A stretch of 64,000 nt of DNA from Cynocephalus volans (Eukaryota; Chordata; Mammalia; Dermoptera; Cynocephalidae): the NCBI RefSeq assembly GCF_027409185.1, contig NC_084463.1, forward strand, positions 161,921,869 to 161,985,868, given 5' to 3'. The notes below the pieces were generated by a model. The model was not told the origin of the DNA. It did no database searches and saw only the letters and a program-made list of their open reading frames with translations. Below are positions 12,166 to 55,140 of this stretch, in pieces (within the stretch, counting starts at the first letter, position 1; each line of letters begins with the position of its first letter). The translations under genes and the position numbers were made by a program.

Positions 12166-12480
12166 TTTAGAGCAGTGCTGTCCAATAGAAATATGTGAGC
12201 CATATATGTAATTAAAAATTTTCCGGTAAACACATTAAAAAAGTAACCCAACACAATTGAAATTCACTTTAATAATGCTTTTGAAATCCAGTATATCTAA
12301 AATATTATCATTTTGGCACATAATCAATATAAAAATTAAGATATTAAAATTCTTCCTCTTAAGTCCTTGAAATCTGGTGTGTATTTTATACTTACAGCAC
12401 ATTTCAGTTTGGACTAGCCTCATTTCAAGTGCTCAGTGGCCACATGTGGCCAGGGGCTGCTGTACTGAACAGCACAGACC
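12166..12480. mobile_element. DNA-transposon fossil with CAGTGCTGTCCAATAGAA termini
   Basis: Left end GCAGTGCTGTCCAATAGAAA and right end GTACTGAACAGCACAG are inverted relative to one another. The interior is AT-rich. It resembles the element at 7148. Confidence 0.6.
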
Positions 12481-12489
12481 TAGCGTCCA

Positions 12490-14040
12490 GCTCTGTAAAT
12501 GGTGTTAGATAAGAATGCAAATACATTTTTCTCTAAATAATCAATCCATTTTCTTCTGTCCATATTCCCCCATTAATTTGTGGTGCCTGCATTTGTTGTG
12601 TTTTTGTGTCCTAATTTGTTTCCTATCCTTCACCACCCCATTCCATCTGCCATCTTTCCTGGAACTTTTTCTTTCCTCCACCCACATCTGAAGGCGTTTC
12701 CCAGGCTTCCTTCTTGACCCCATGTTTATCCTCTTCTCCGCTCTGTCCTTAAGGAACCATGCCGTAAAGCAGCTTCAGCCCCTGCACGAGCAGATGGCGC
12801 TCAGACCACATCTTCAGCCTCATCCTCTGTTCACGGTAGCTGTGTTCCGCAGCACCACTTCAACTGGCTGCCCCACTCACGTTTTATATTAAAATGATCA
12901 TTTCTCCATAAATTTCTCTCCCCCATATGCATTTCCTTGTAAGATTTCCTATTATTACTGCAAATACCCAGGTTCCCTGAGCACCCCACAATGTATGACT
13001 GTCCCTTCCTTCATACAGTGGAGACTTTGCAGTTGCACTTGAAGGACAAGAGGTGTCTGTGTAGTGCTGATGTAGTATTCCATCTTGTCCCATGACAGTG
13101 TTCCAGTTACATCTATCCACAAGTTTACTGTGGGATACGAAATCTGCCCATTTGAAGAGAAAGGGATAATTATCCTGTGGGTCTACCAGGAGCCTATTCT
13201 GGGCCTATGCTGTGCTAGCCCTGGGCCTGCACACACCTGATGACAATCAGGCAGGGGTCTACTTAGTCAGGGCCCTTGGCTAATTACACTAAAGGTGGGA
13301 CTGCTTGACTGTGTATGAAAAACAATGAAAGAACAAAGCTTTTCCTGTAGGAGGCACCAAGGAGTGGTCCCCTTCATCAACATCTGGAGTCAAAGACTAT
13401 TGCCCTAAAACCTCTAAATGCCAAGCCAGAGATAAGGGAGAAGCCACCTGCTCCTTTTTAAATACCTCTCTAGACGTAGAATATACTCGTGTGTTTACAC
13501 ACTTAGGGTGTACCTCATGGCTTCCCAGGGTAACATCATTCTATTGGTCAATGGATTGGGAACGTGCCACTTGTCTGATCCCTGCCTGAGCTCCCTTGAT
13601 TCTACTGGGGAGGAGATAGAAAGTGGGGTCAGTAATCAACCCCTATGTGCTCCACTCTCGGGCTGAGCAGGGCTGAGGCCAGGTTGTAGCAATGCTCCCA
13701 GCCTTCCATTTTTGAAAACAGTTGAAAGAATCACAAGTGAAGGAAGCTGCGCACCAGGGAAGGAGTCCCTCACTGCCTTTTAACAGGAAAACTGCTTGTC
13801 AGCCTCATCCTGACCCAGGGTGAACTTTGGACTACAAAGAGCCTGGGCATTAGAGAGCCCAGCAAGCTGAAGGTCATTATTGTGGGGAATGAGACTGAGA
13901 TAGCGAGGCTTTCAGAGTAACATGGTTCTCCGAGGGCTTGGAGGCTGGGGGCAGAGTGGAAACCTGACACATAGGCGACCAGAGCCAAAGGAAGGAACAC
14001 AGGTTTAGGCAGAGAGGCTGTGGCCAGGAAAGCAAAGACA
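12490..14040. other. Intergenic stretch before the SPTBN2 3' end
   Basis: No coding exon, RNA gene or clear repeat family recognised. Sequence becomes more GC-rich toward the SPTBN2 end. Confidence 0.5.
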
Positions 14041-14049
14041 CCCAGAGGC

Positions 14050-14678
14050 AGTAAGAGAAGCTGAGCTGTTTAATCACCTCCTTGGCCAGCCTCAAGGCTG
14101 TGGTTGCCCCTGAACAACGCACACCCGGAAGCCATTGAGAGTAGCTGGAGACGGAGTGGCCTCGAGTCAGAGGATGAGGAAGGTTGGGCAGGAAAGTTTC
14201 GTGCCTCTGACTCCATCATCCGGCACTCTTGCCCCCAGGTCCTGCTTCAGCTCTGGGAGGTTCCTGGCTGGTCCCCAAGGGCAAAGATCCAGGTGTGGAG
14301 GGGGTACCCTCACTGTGGTGGGAGAATGACCCTGAGGCAGGGGCAGCCACTCCCCAGGTGGCCTCTGTTGAGGGCGGAGCACTGTCCGCACTGTGGTGAG
14401 ATAGAGGCAGAGGCTAGGGGGAGAGGGCAGAGGTGGGGGGAGCGGGAGAGGACTTGGGGGCTGCCTGGGTGCCACCACCAGTCTGGAATTAAATAGCAGA
14501 GAAAAGTGTTGCCCTTGGGAACATCAACTTGTCCCCGGTGACAGTTCCCGGTGATGGGTTGACCCTGGCAACAGACCCTAGCAGCAGGCAGTTGTCCTGA
14601 CAAGAGGGTGGTCCCTGTCGACAGTCCCTGGCAGTTTCCTGAACAGAGGGAGGGACTGGCCTGGGAGTCTGGCCCCAA
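14050..14678 (-). other. SPTBN2: SPTBN2 3'UTR (inferred)
   Basis: GC-rich, repeat-free sequence follows the stop codon down to an ATTAAA signal. The open frames on either strand here are not credible genes. The extent depends on the poly(A) signal assignment. Confidence 0.5.
14069..14074 (-). terminator. Candidate SPTBN2 poly(A) signal ATTAAA
   Basis: The - strand reads GGTGATTAAACAGC, giving the common AATAAA variant ATTAAA about 605 nt after the stop. A GT-rich stretch (GGGTGTCTTTG) lies about 30 nt further on. I saw no canonical AATAAA between the stop and this point. Confidence 0.4.
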
Positions 14679-45345
<30,667 letters not shown>

Positions 45346-46009
45346 GGTGGTTGGTGGCTTCCCTCTCCTGCAAGGAGAACATGCTTAGCAAGGGGCATCT
45401 CGGGGCCACCAAGCCCTCCACTCACTATGTCCTTCTATCCTCCTGCCCTAGCTCTACTCCACTCTCCTTGTGGCCAGAGATTGTGGTTGGTATTATTGTC
45501 ACTGGCAATCAGCCCCCAGTGGGAGAGGGGAAGCCACCGTGGGGGAGCCAAGGGAGAGAAATACAACAGACAGGAAGGCAGCAGTGTCTCGGAGCAATCC
45601 AGTGGACAGGAAGGCCTCCCAGGGTCTCAGGCCAGAGAGGGATGGGGGCAGATGGGGGCTGAGAGTGGCAATGGGCATCAGCCTCCTTCAAGACAGCAGT
45701 GTATGGACCAGGAGAATGTGGGCAGCAGACTTGGGGCCTCTTGGGCAATAATGAGTAGAAACTGGAGTTATTTCATTCCCTGGTTCTACAAACTGTTCTG
45801 AGCCCCTACTCCACCCAAGACGGCCTCTTGTACCCTGAAGGCAATCTGAGATGAAAAGACCCAGATTCTGCTCTTGAGCTGAGACAAATCTATGATATAC
45901 CAAGAAGACTGATGCGCTATTAGGCAAGTCTGGATAAAGTGCCCAGGAGTTCAACGGAGGACACTTTACGGTTCTTTCCTCTTTGTTTCCTTTTGTTCTC
46001 TAGAGAGCA

Positions 46010-46215
46010 TACTTAATAAGTACTCGATAAATGTCAGCTCTGATATGTGTCCCTGCCATTTACATGCATCACCTCATCACAACCCCTATGGGGTGAGGGA
46101 TGAGGAAGCTGCACCTAAGAAGTTAAGTCACTGGCTCAAGATCAAACAGCTAGAAGGACCAGCACCGCACTTTGAAGGGAAGTTCTTTCTGACTCCCGGG
46201 AAAAGCTCTTAATCA
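46010..46215 (-). mobile_element. MIR SINE remnant
   Basis: Antisense MIR order: TTACATGCATCACCTCATCAC, GAGGAAGCTGCACCTAAGAAG, CTGGCTCAAGATCAAACAGC. First intron of SPTBN2. Confidence 0.55.
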
Positions 46216-49084
46216 CAGCCTCTAGGATAGAGAACATTTACATGTTCCTAGACCCTCCTGGAGCCCTCTAGGGCTCCTCTGGGGGGATCTGCACCCTCCA
46301 CTCTCTTCTAGGGCCCATGTCCGGGAAATGTGGACCATGTATGCTTGACAGCACGACTTACAACTCTAACTTACACAAACACACTCTGTCCTCAAAACTA
46401 ACAAGTGAACTTCAGGTTAGCTGCTGGGATTTTTTTTAAAAACCCTCTACCATCCAAAGTTCTCATGTAATTCAGCGTTTAGCAGCTGTTTAAGGGCAAG
46501 GGGGCAAGGGGATGGGTCTGTAACTTTAGCAGAACCCCAAATTCCACGTTTCTCATTCTCCTAGTACCTCTCAAACACAAAGGAATTTTAATCGTGAGCA
46601 CTACTTCCTAGGGCCAGAGCTGAGATCTTGGCAACCTCTGGTTCTGGAAAGGAAGGAGGCACAAAGAAAGAAGTTTGGGGAAGAAAGAAGGGAGGGGTGG
46701 TGAGACTTGGGTGGATAGGAGATGTGTTCACATGGGCACACAAAGGCAGAAGTTGGCTTCTGTCATTAACTGGTTCCGTGAAACTGAACCTGACCTGCCT
46801 GAAGGCCAGAGTTGTCTGCCCCTCCTCTTTCTCCCAAAGGGAAAGCACGTACAAGGATTTCCCTGGGAGTAGCATTAACGAGATCTGAGGGAGCTAAGGT
46901 CCAAGGTTCCTAGGATTGAACTTTTCATTCCCTCTAGTAGGAAAGAGCTTCATTTCCACCAGGCCTAGGATCCCTTTCTCGTTCAAAATCCATCATTTCC
47001 CCAACAGATTCTCTGAATTTGTTCTGTAAATATTTATATAAAAATAAACTCCAGGGCAGAATTGAGTAACCCTGAGCAAAGAGTGTTGCGGGCAAGGCAT
47101 GCCCTGAACTAGAGTCACCTCGCACTCTCAGCTGCTGGACAGGAAAGCAGTCCCTGACTCAGGACCGATTCTAATTCCACTTCTCTAAGCTTGTTAGATT
47201 CGGGCTTTCTAACCAGGAGCTGTGCTCACGCTCAGCTCTGGGATGGACGTTTCCAGCACTCAAACTCTCCAAGCACAGACCTCCCCACAAAACACCGACA
47301 TCCAAAGCCCCCCTGACCTTCAGTTTCCTTGACCCCCTTTCCTTCTACCAGGAGTCACAAATCGACTAAGGCCAGCCCCAGGAATGTCTTGCTTGGCCAA
47401 TAAACTATTTAAAAATAACTGATTTTGGATTCCTTCAGGTGAGCCTGCAAATTCCCATTTGTCTACAGGCTCCACCATTCCCTTTTGTCTCCTGCCCAGT
47501 CACATCATATATTTGTTACCTGCCTGGCCCCTGAAGACCTATGAGGTTTTCAAACCTTGCCTTATTTCTTTTCACTCCACAAAGAGCAGAAACTTGAGGA
47601 AGCCAACTGTCAGACCCGGTCTCCAAACGACTATGTCTCTCAGGCCCTCATGAGCTGCACAGAACCCAAACATGTACTGCTTTGAGTTTTTTTTTGGTGA
47701 TCCAACTTGGTCCTCCTAAGGGATCCTTATCAGGGTCCAGGCATGGGATCCAGACCTTCCAGGGAGGTCCAGCTGTTAGAATCTCTCTGTGAAATCCTAT
47801 AATTTGGGGGAGAAGGTATGAAGCTGAAACCTCCCCCTCCCTCAAATAAAAATTCAGCCACTTAATGCTCCTCTCACCAAATCGAGTTTGAGACATACAT
47901 GCTTGTGTCCTGAGTTTCCAGAGATGCCATGATATAGATAAGGGACCAAGATGGCATTGGCGTCCTTAGATCACAGATCCCCATAGGGTCACCATATTGA
48001 GACTCCAGGGGGTTTATTCCCACAGGATTCCATGTGCATGGTGTTCTCTGGCATTGTCCAGCACTGTGGTTCTGAGGCCCTATCTCTGCATCTCTAAGTT
48101 TTGATTTCCAAGCATTCTAGCTCTGCTGCCCCCTGGACTTTTGGACAATATGCTGTGTTCTCTGTGTCCCCCACTGCCATCTCCAAATTCCTATAGTTTT
48201 CAATTTGAGTTTCTCCTACACAGATCCTGCTCTGGTATCTTTTCACTGAGTAGATCACTCGCCACCTATGACCTGGGTCTCCATGCTCATACTTCCTTAG
48301 TCTGCCAGCGGCTCCCCAGCTTCATGGCCCCGTCTCTCCCAACGCTGAAGAATCCTCAACCTTATTCATCTCCCTGGATTCCTGAACTCTGGTAATAGGG
48401 CAGTGCAGTAGCTAATCCAGATTACAGCTTGCCAGTACCTTATTCTTAGCCACTGACCTGGAAGCCAGGCCCAAGTAGCTTACATCGTTAGTGCCAGAAT
48501 AATGCCAGCTCCCGCCAGCTGCAGGCTTGGGGTCCTACTGGAATATACACCCAGTGCTGCTGGATGCAGACTCTGCTCAGCCGCGTGCCAATCCTCAAGG
48601 GCAGCTGCCCCCTTCCCTCCCTCTGTTTCGGCTGGCGTGTGAAGCTAGAAATCCTGTTCCCCCAGGCTAGAGGCTGTCTTGTACCCTAATTCCTCGTCTC
48701 ACCACATCCTGCGCCTGATTAAGTCTTTACCTCCCTCACAGCGAGCAGATCATTCCCTCCGCTGCGCTCCCACCGCATTTCAGCATGCAGCTATTACTGC
48801 ACTTCTCACATTGTATTACAGTTGTTTGTGTCTCTCTGCCTGCTCCACTCTTAACTCATTGAGGACAAGGGCTATGTCTTCTTTTTGTGTTTTCTGGGCA
48901 AAAGATATTCTATAAAGGTATATTAAGTGAATTGACCATAATTCATTTTTTGGCCATTGAATTAACGTCTTTCTTAGGGCTAGAGAAAAGCTCAAGAAAA
49001 GGATGAAAATGGGATCAGAAAAGACCTTCTGCTCCTCAGCTGGAGTGCTTTCAGGGATGAGCTCTACAGGACCAGGGATTCTTG

Positions 49085-49250
49085 AACTTGCTTGAATCAC
49101 GATGCGCAACCGGGAAGGCTGTTAAAACACACATCCCTGCGCCCCGCCCCCAGACTTTCTGATTCAGTAGATCTGGGGTGGGGCCTGGGAATTTGCATTT
49201 CTAACCTGTTCCCAGGTGATATTAAAACTCTGAGGGCCACTGCTGTCCAA
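49085..49250 (+). mobile_element. MER5A-like hAT remnant
   Basis: CCGCCCCCAGACTTTCTGATTC, AGTAGATCTGGGGTGGGGCC, GAATTTGCATTTCTAAC and CCAGGTGAT follow the MER5A order. SPTBN2 first intron. Confidence 0.65.
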
Positions 49251-50239
49251 AGATGAGAAGCAGCTGGAAGTGGTTAGAGGAGCTATGAGGACTGAGAAGA
49301 CACAAAGTTGCAGGGGTGAATGTCACCTGGGTTTAGCTTCTAGATCTGTTCAGGCCCAACCCCATGTTAAACTTAAGTATCACTTCCCCTCAGGAGCCTG
49401 AGGCGAGGAGAGAGGAAAGTGAAGATGGAGTGAGCTCCAGAGCTAATGAAACAAATAGAGCTAACGCCCCGACAGACAGCGACACAGCGGCTCACGGATG
49501 TGCGGGAGGAGGACTGCAGGGCCAGAGAAGCTACGGGAAAGCAGAGTTGAATACATGACAGCAGGATGAATAATGGATTAGAAGAAATGGAGACTCTGGC
49601 AAAGTAAAAAATCTTATTTGACTCAAAGTATAAATGGGTGAACTGGCAGAGAGATAAAAGGAAAAAGAAATCACGAATAAACTCAGGGCTCCCAGGAAGG
49701 CAAGAGAGGGATGCACCCAGAGCACGGGACAGGAGGAAAAACACAAATGCGACCCATTTCCCAGGCTGTGTTCCTGATAAAGCACAGGACTCCCTCCAAG
49801 GAATTTAGGAACTGGGCTGAGGATGGGGTCTGAATCTCTGACTCTCTCTTTGGAACCCTCCACTTAGGGCAAAAGTATTCAGATTTATTTTCACTCCTTT
49901 GCCCAAGCCTAGGTCTCATCCCAAATCTAAGCTCCATCTTAGCTTTTCCTTCGCTAATCCTCTGCTCTTCTGAGTAGGCTGAGAGGTTGCCCCGCACCTC
50001 AAGCTAAGACACCCGTTCGGGCTCACTCTGCCCTCTGCACCTTCAAGGAAAACTGCTTTGCGGACACCCTGCCCAGGCCTGGACGCCACCAGCTCTCCAG
50101 CCTTGGCCCGTGGCTGCTCCCGGGGTGGGGGTGGGGGGCAGCTGAGAAGCGACCCACGGAGACAACGTGCAGCAGGTTACGACAGGGCCAGCCCGCTTCT
50201 CAGACAGGCGTGCAGAGTCATGGGGTTGTGGGGGAAAGT

Positions 50240-51260
50240 CATGCCGAACCAGAGTGGCGGGCCAACGGCGCTGGTGGCGCGGGCCTGCGAACACCCCGGC
50301 GAGGAGGCCGTAGTGCTGTGCGGGGCGGCTCGGCAGCCCCGGGAGCGTGCGGGCCACCCAAGCGCCGCACACAACCGCGTCCCCACCGCCCGACCGGGCT
50401 TCGTCCTCCCTCTGCCGGGGTCACGGTCCCCACGGCCAGCCGTGTCCCCTCTCCCACACACGGTGGCAAGACGAGCGTCGAGCTAGCCACCAACGAAGCG
50501 GGGAGAAGCCCACGCGGCTCCAGAGCGCGCCCCCAGCAGCTGGACGGCGCCGGCCGGTCCTGCGCGAGCCCCGGCGAGGACCCACTAACGCGGCCGTCGG
50601 CCCCAGAGAGGCCCGCGTCCCTCCGGCCTCGGCCCCACCGCCGTCGCACTGGTACCTGGGTGGCCGGCACAGGACCGTCTCCATCCCGTCCCCGGGAGCC
50701 GGCGGGAGCGAGGGCCGCGCGCCGCATCCTCCGTCCCGGCTCCCCGGCCCCGCCGCCCGCACGCGGCTGCACAAAGCGCGCCGCCCCGCCGGCCCGGACA
50801 AAGCGGGCGGGGACGCCGGCACCTACCTCGGTGCGGAGCGCCGGCCGGGCAGGCGGGAGCGCGGCGACGGGGGCGCACGGGTGGTGGCCGCGCCCGAGCC
50901 CGGCAGCGAGGGGCGGTTGCGGGCGGCGGCGGAGGGCCGGGCGGCAGCGGGGCGCTGTCACGGGGCGCGGGCGGCGCGCGGGGGGCGCGTGGCGGCAGCG
51001 CGCGGGCGCGAGCGGCGGGACTGCGGCGGCGCCGCGGAAGCAGGACAATAGCTGCCCCCGCCGCCGGCCGCCGGCTCCCGCGGGAGGCCCGGGACCATCT
51101 GGAGCCCGCAGCCCCGCGGGGCTCGGGGCGGAGCCCGCGTCACCCCCGCCCCGCCCGGCGCCATGGCAACCGCGGCCCCTGTCCGTGCCCCCCACAGCTC
51201 CCGGGTCCCGGGTCGTTGACCTTCCCCGGGGCGAACGCGGCGGCGGCGGCGGCTCCGCGG
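50240..51260. promoter_or_regulatory. SPTBN2 main CpG-island promoter
   Basis: About 1 kb of extreme GC and CpG density lies at the 5' end of SPTBN2. A sequence on the - strand at 51170-51158 reads GTTGCCATGGCGC, a left-half match to an RFX X-box. Long open frames on both strands here are a by-product of low stop-codon frequency in GC-rich DNA. Confidence 0.7.
50827..51060 (-). other. SPTBN2: Probable SPTBN2 exon 1 (5'UTR)
   Basis: Inside the CpG island there is a strong - strand donor, GCACCGAG|GTAGGTGCC, with last exon base 50827. It would splice to the acceptor at 45367 before the start codon. The upstream limit is a guess. Inference from splice signal and position only. Confidence 0.45.
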
Positions 51261-52423
51261 CCGGCCCCCGACCCCCGACCCCCACCCCCTCCGACTGGGT
51301 GCTCCCTACAACCCCGCCTTGCGGTCCTCCACAGCCCCGGGTCACCCTCGGCCGCCTGCGTATCTATCCCCCGCAGCTGGCGGGGCTCGGTCTCCGCAGT
51401 TTGGACACCCACCTTTGTCCCTATTCCGCTTTCCGTTCAAAGCCTGTGTCGCTGGAACACGCAGTCCTTCCTCTAATGGCACTCACAGCCGAGGTTCGCC
51501 GAGGTTCAGCCTGTTTCCCTTTTCGAATTTTCCTCTTTGCGCACCTCCAGGCCATCCACCTTAGGCATTCCTCTCATCCGTCCCCTCTCCCTCCCGTCCT
51601 CCTTCAGGCAGGTGGGCTGGCTCTCTTTCCAAAAGCATCTCCATGGTACATGTGGAGATTCGCCTCCTCACAAATCAGATTCTCGGAACAGTCATCACAG
51701 CAGCTGAGAAGCTGCTTCTCTCATTTATCAACCAGGAGAATTCTGGCCTAGTCACTGTCTTAAGGAGGTGGGGGTGGGGATGGACATTTCCAGGCCTTGC
51801 ACGGCTGGGTTTCTCCCTGGTTTATTAGCTTCTGAGTGGTCTGAGGTCTCAGGTCATTAACCAAGGTGAACTGCTCTCTGCTTAGGAGAGGAAGGAATAA
51901 TTATGCCCCAATCACAACAAACTTATAGAGTGCCAGGTGGGTGCTAAAAATGCGTCATCTCATGGGACCCACCTACCCCCACAGCCAGCTGTGAGAGGTA
52001 GTAGGCACTGTTCTTCCAGACGAAGCTCAGAGACAAGCTAGTAATGACAGGGTGGGCTTTGAACAGGGCCTTTAGGTTATGAAGATCTGGACCCATTTCT
52101 ACCCTGGGAGTGCCTGAAATGGCCCAAGTAGGGGCAACCTGAAAAATGAGCTTTGAGTGAATTATGGGGTTTAAGGTTTTATAATAGCTTTGTGGGTAAT
52201 TGAATTTTAGTATTTTGCTCCTTTCTGAAAAGGTCATGCATACTGAAAAAAATACGCATAATTGACATATTTTGCAGATATGATTTTGGCAAGGTGAAAT
52301 CACTTGTGTTAAAAACACTTGAAAACATTTTCATGGTAAGAAAAAAAATCCCGCTACCAACCCTAACGTTGTGTCATCTCATCTACCCAGCCTCAGTTTC
52401 CCTTGTCTATAAAATGGGTTGGA

Positions 52424-52510
52424 GGGCCGGCCCGTGGCTCACTTGGGAGAGCGTGGTGCCGACAACACCGAGTCAAGGGTTAAGATCCCCTTCCTGGTCA
52501 TCTTTTTAAA
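52424..52510 (+). mobile_element. tRNA-Ile-derived SINE, half-length form
   Basis: A single unit starting GGGCCGGCCCGTGGCTCACTTGG and ending CTGGTCATC plus an AT-rich tail. The flanks repeat AAAATGGGTTGG. Intergenic, upstream of SPTBN2. Confidence 0.85.
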
Positions 52511-52987
52511 AATAAAAATTAAAAAATTTTTTAAAAAATGGGTTGGGAGGAGGTTGGGAAGTTGCACTAAAAGATTACCTTGAAGTTCCCTTCTAGCTCT
52601 GATATCTGTGATTTTACCACTAAACTGGAACCTGGCCTTCTGGGCTGCACATCACCATTAGCTGTAATTTAGGCTATTTATCATTTATTTATTTTTAGCG
52701 GTCACTCCTTCAGGCAACGAAATCAAAGAAGCAAGGGCAGAAGCTACAGTTCCCTGAGGTAGGAGTGTGTGTTGGAGGGTTCAGAGGGAAGGAGGCACCA
52801 AAGCGTGCATAATGGTCATCAAGGAGACTTGGTCAGGACATTAAAGCTGATGAGATGAGGATCAGCTGACCTGCCAAAGGAACTGGAACCACCGAAGTGC
52901 TGCTGCTGTCCTGGTTATGAGAACCAAGTGTCTCAAAAACAGCATATTAGGTTGTGACCCAATGAGAAGCCAAAGACAATTACGTCT

Positions 52988-52988
52988 T

Positions 52989-53032
<44 letters not shown>
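52988..53032. repeat. (ATC)n microsatellite
   Basis: An uninterrupted run of about 14 ATC/CAT triplets, intergenic upstream of SPTBN2. Likely polymorphic. Confidence 0.95.
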
Positions 53033-53035
53033 AAT

Positions 53036-53120
53036 ATGAGAGTAGTTTAAAAAGTTCGTGGAAAAATGGAATTAGATAATACTAATCTTTCCATGAACTG
53101 TTGAAGACCGCTCGTATCTT
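53036..53120. mobile_element. Small palindromic mariner-type MITE
   Basis: AAAAAGTTCGTGGAAAAATGG and CTTTCCATGAACTGTTGAAG are imperfect inverted ends around an AT-rich centre, a form common to mammalian mariner MITEs. It sits directly after the ATC microsatellite. Confidence 0.4.
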
Positions 53121-53324
53121 TTGGAGAGTCATGTCCCATTTTCAGCATTTTGTAATCGTTCAAAATGCTTGTACGGTAAATATTCTCATTCTCATTTTAT
53201 TGATGAGCAAACTGATTTTCAGACAGCTAAGTGAATGCTCAAGTTCACAGAATTAGTTCATGGTAGAGACTCCCCGTCTTCTGATTCCCAATATGTTCTT
53301 TCCCCTCTGCTAGAGAGCGAGTGT

Positions 53325-53555
53325 AGCAGAGTGGTTAAAAGCATTGATTTTGGAATCAGACTCCCTGGGTTTAAAACCTAGTTTTGCCACCTATGAGCTA
53401 TGCAACCTTGGACAAATTACTTAACCTCCCTGGGATTGTTTCCTCTCCTGTAAAATGGTATCCTAATGAGGGGGTCAAGTGAGTTATTGCAGGTAAAGTA
53501 CTGGAATAGTGCCTGGCACATAGTAAGTACTCAACCAATATCAGCCATTATTATG
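53325..53555 (+). mobile_element. MIR SINE remnant
   Basis: Near full-length MIR order: GAGTGGTTAAAAGCATTG, TTTTGCCACCTATGAGC, ACCTTGGACAAATTACTTAAC, GCCTGGCACATAGTAAGTAC. Confidence 0.75.
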
Positions 53556-54599
53556 TTACTGTATTATTATTTTACCATATTGTTTCCCAATTTGGAGAGG
53601 AAGCATTTTGATAAAGAGAACACTGAGATCACTTATCTCAGCTCTGTGACTGGGTTGCTTTGGAAACTTGTTATTTTGTTCTATAGTGAATCAGCGCAGT
53701 CAGTGACAAAGAAAACGTCTGCTTCCTTTTTACTTGAGTTGCAAAAGTGAATGAGATGGTGTCCACTGAGGATGCTGAGCTTCTCCGAAAATCCTCATTT
53801 GTTGCTTATGTTACCAAGATTCATGGAAAGGTCTTGGCTCCTGCCACCAAACCTATAGGCGTAGCTGAATTCTCAGCTTTTGTTCCTGTACCAAAGAAGT
53901 CTCCCTCCTTCCATCTGAGACGATTTCTTATGGCTCCTACTTGAAGTCTCTCTTCTCCTGCAGGTCATGGCCCTCACTCCTGGTGAGCTCTCTCTCTCTC
54001 TGCTGGCTCCTTCCCATCAGCATTTAAACATGCTCAGGTATCTGTCAGCTTAAAATATAGGAAACCGTGGTCCCCCTTCATGTATTGCCCTTACTCTTTA
54101 TGTTCACAGTCTTCTTGAGTCATTTGTACTCTGGCTCCACTCCCATTCAAACATTCATTTAGAAAATATATGGCTTATTATGTGCCAGGCATTGTGCTGG
54201 GATCTGGGGATATAATGATGAGGAAAATGAGCACTGTCTCTGTCCTCTGGCAGGATCCTCTGACGGGGTTGACAGACATTAATAAAATAACCTCTCAGAT
54301 ATATAATCACAAAGTATAATTAGTTCAGGAACGGGAAGTTCAGGATGCTATGAGAGAATTCAACAGTCGTAACGTGGTTAGGGAGTGAGGGGTAAAAGGA
54401 GACCTTCCTCAGATCATCTAAGCCAAGATCTGAAATGTGATTGAAAAGCATTAATGAGCTAGAGAATGGGGAATAATAATAGCAGTATAATAATAAAATA
54501 TAATAATAATAAGAGCTGAGGTGGAAGCCACTGAGCCCCCATGAAGCCATCACTTTGCTTCATTTATACCAGACCACAAGTTCCATCTGCTGGGAACTC

Positions 54600-55140
54600 A
54601 GCAGCAAATGCAGTGGCCACAGAGCCAATGGCCAAGCCAGGTGAAGGAAGCTACGCTTTACCAGTTAGGCAAGAGAGAAGGTGACACTTGGCCTCGATGC
54701 CCCTTTCCTGATGTCAGAAGGATATATAAACCCCAAACTAGAACATCACGAGAAGAAGAAGACTGGAAGGAGAATCTTGCAATTGACTTTAAAATTTGTA
54801 ATGATTGAGTTGTCCTGAATTGGTGAGGTTTATTCTGTTTCTGCCATCAATAGAAATGGGGGATGAAACGCCTGCATGACATCTGCAACCAGCCCAGCGA
54901 CCACCACTGAGCTGCCGCAGGAGGCTCTCCAGGCTCCTGAGTTGGGGCAATGGGGGGCTGAGGGCTTCAGCCACAACTCCCTGACATCTGCATCCAGCCC
55001 AGTGATGGTCCAGCCTCCGCTGGAAGCCCCCTGGTCTCACCTGCCAGGCGGAGGGGGAAAGGGAGAGACTGGATAAGGGGCATAAAGAATAAGTATGATT
55101 TGTAACAATGAATATGCTAATAAAAAATAAAATAAATAAA
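54600..55140 (+). repeat. Unclassified repeat-like insertion with TATA motif, internal duplication and A-rich tail
   Basis: There is a TATA-like GATATATAAACCCC near 54721. A unit beginning GACATCTGCAACCAGCCCAG near 54880 recurs about 101 bp later as GACATCTGCATCCAGCCCAG. The segment ends in an AATAAAAAATAAAATAAATA tail. It could be a solitary LTR or a lineage-specific composite retroposon. I do not recognise a family and see no credible coding frame. Confidence 0.4.

Larger units (their letters stand above)
45370..50200. other. SPTBN2 first intron, 5' half, no gene recognised
   Basis: Apart from MIR and MER5-like remnants this 4.8-kb stretch shows only unsupported short frames. No alternative first exon with a convincing start codon and donor was found here. 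Confidence 0.5.

Noticed and set aside
50210-51751. 513-residue open frame on the + strand and a 368-residue frame on the - strand at the SPTBN2 promoter
   Set aside because: Both are products of a CpG island with few stop codons. They are Arg/Pro/Ala/Gly-rich, lack any domain, and overlap each other on opposite strands.
53466-53944. Two short + strand frames of 94 and 65 residues
   Set aside because: The first overlaps a MIR element. The second has no recognised domain, splice sites or promoter.
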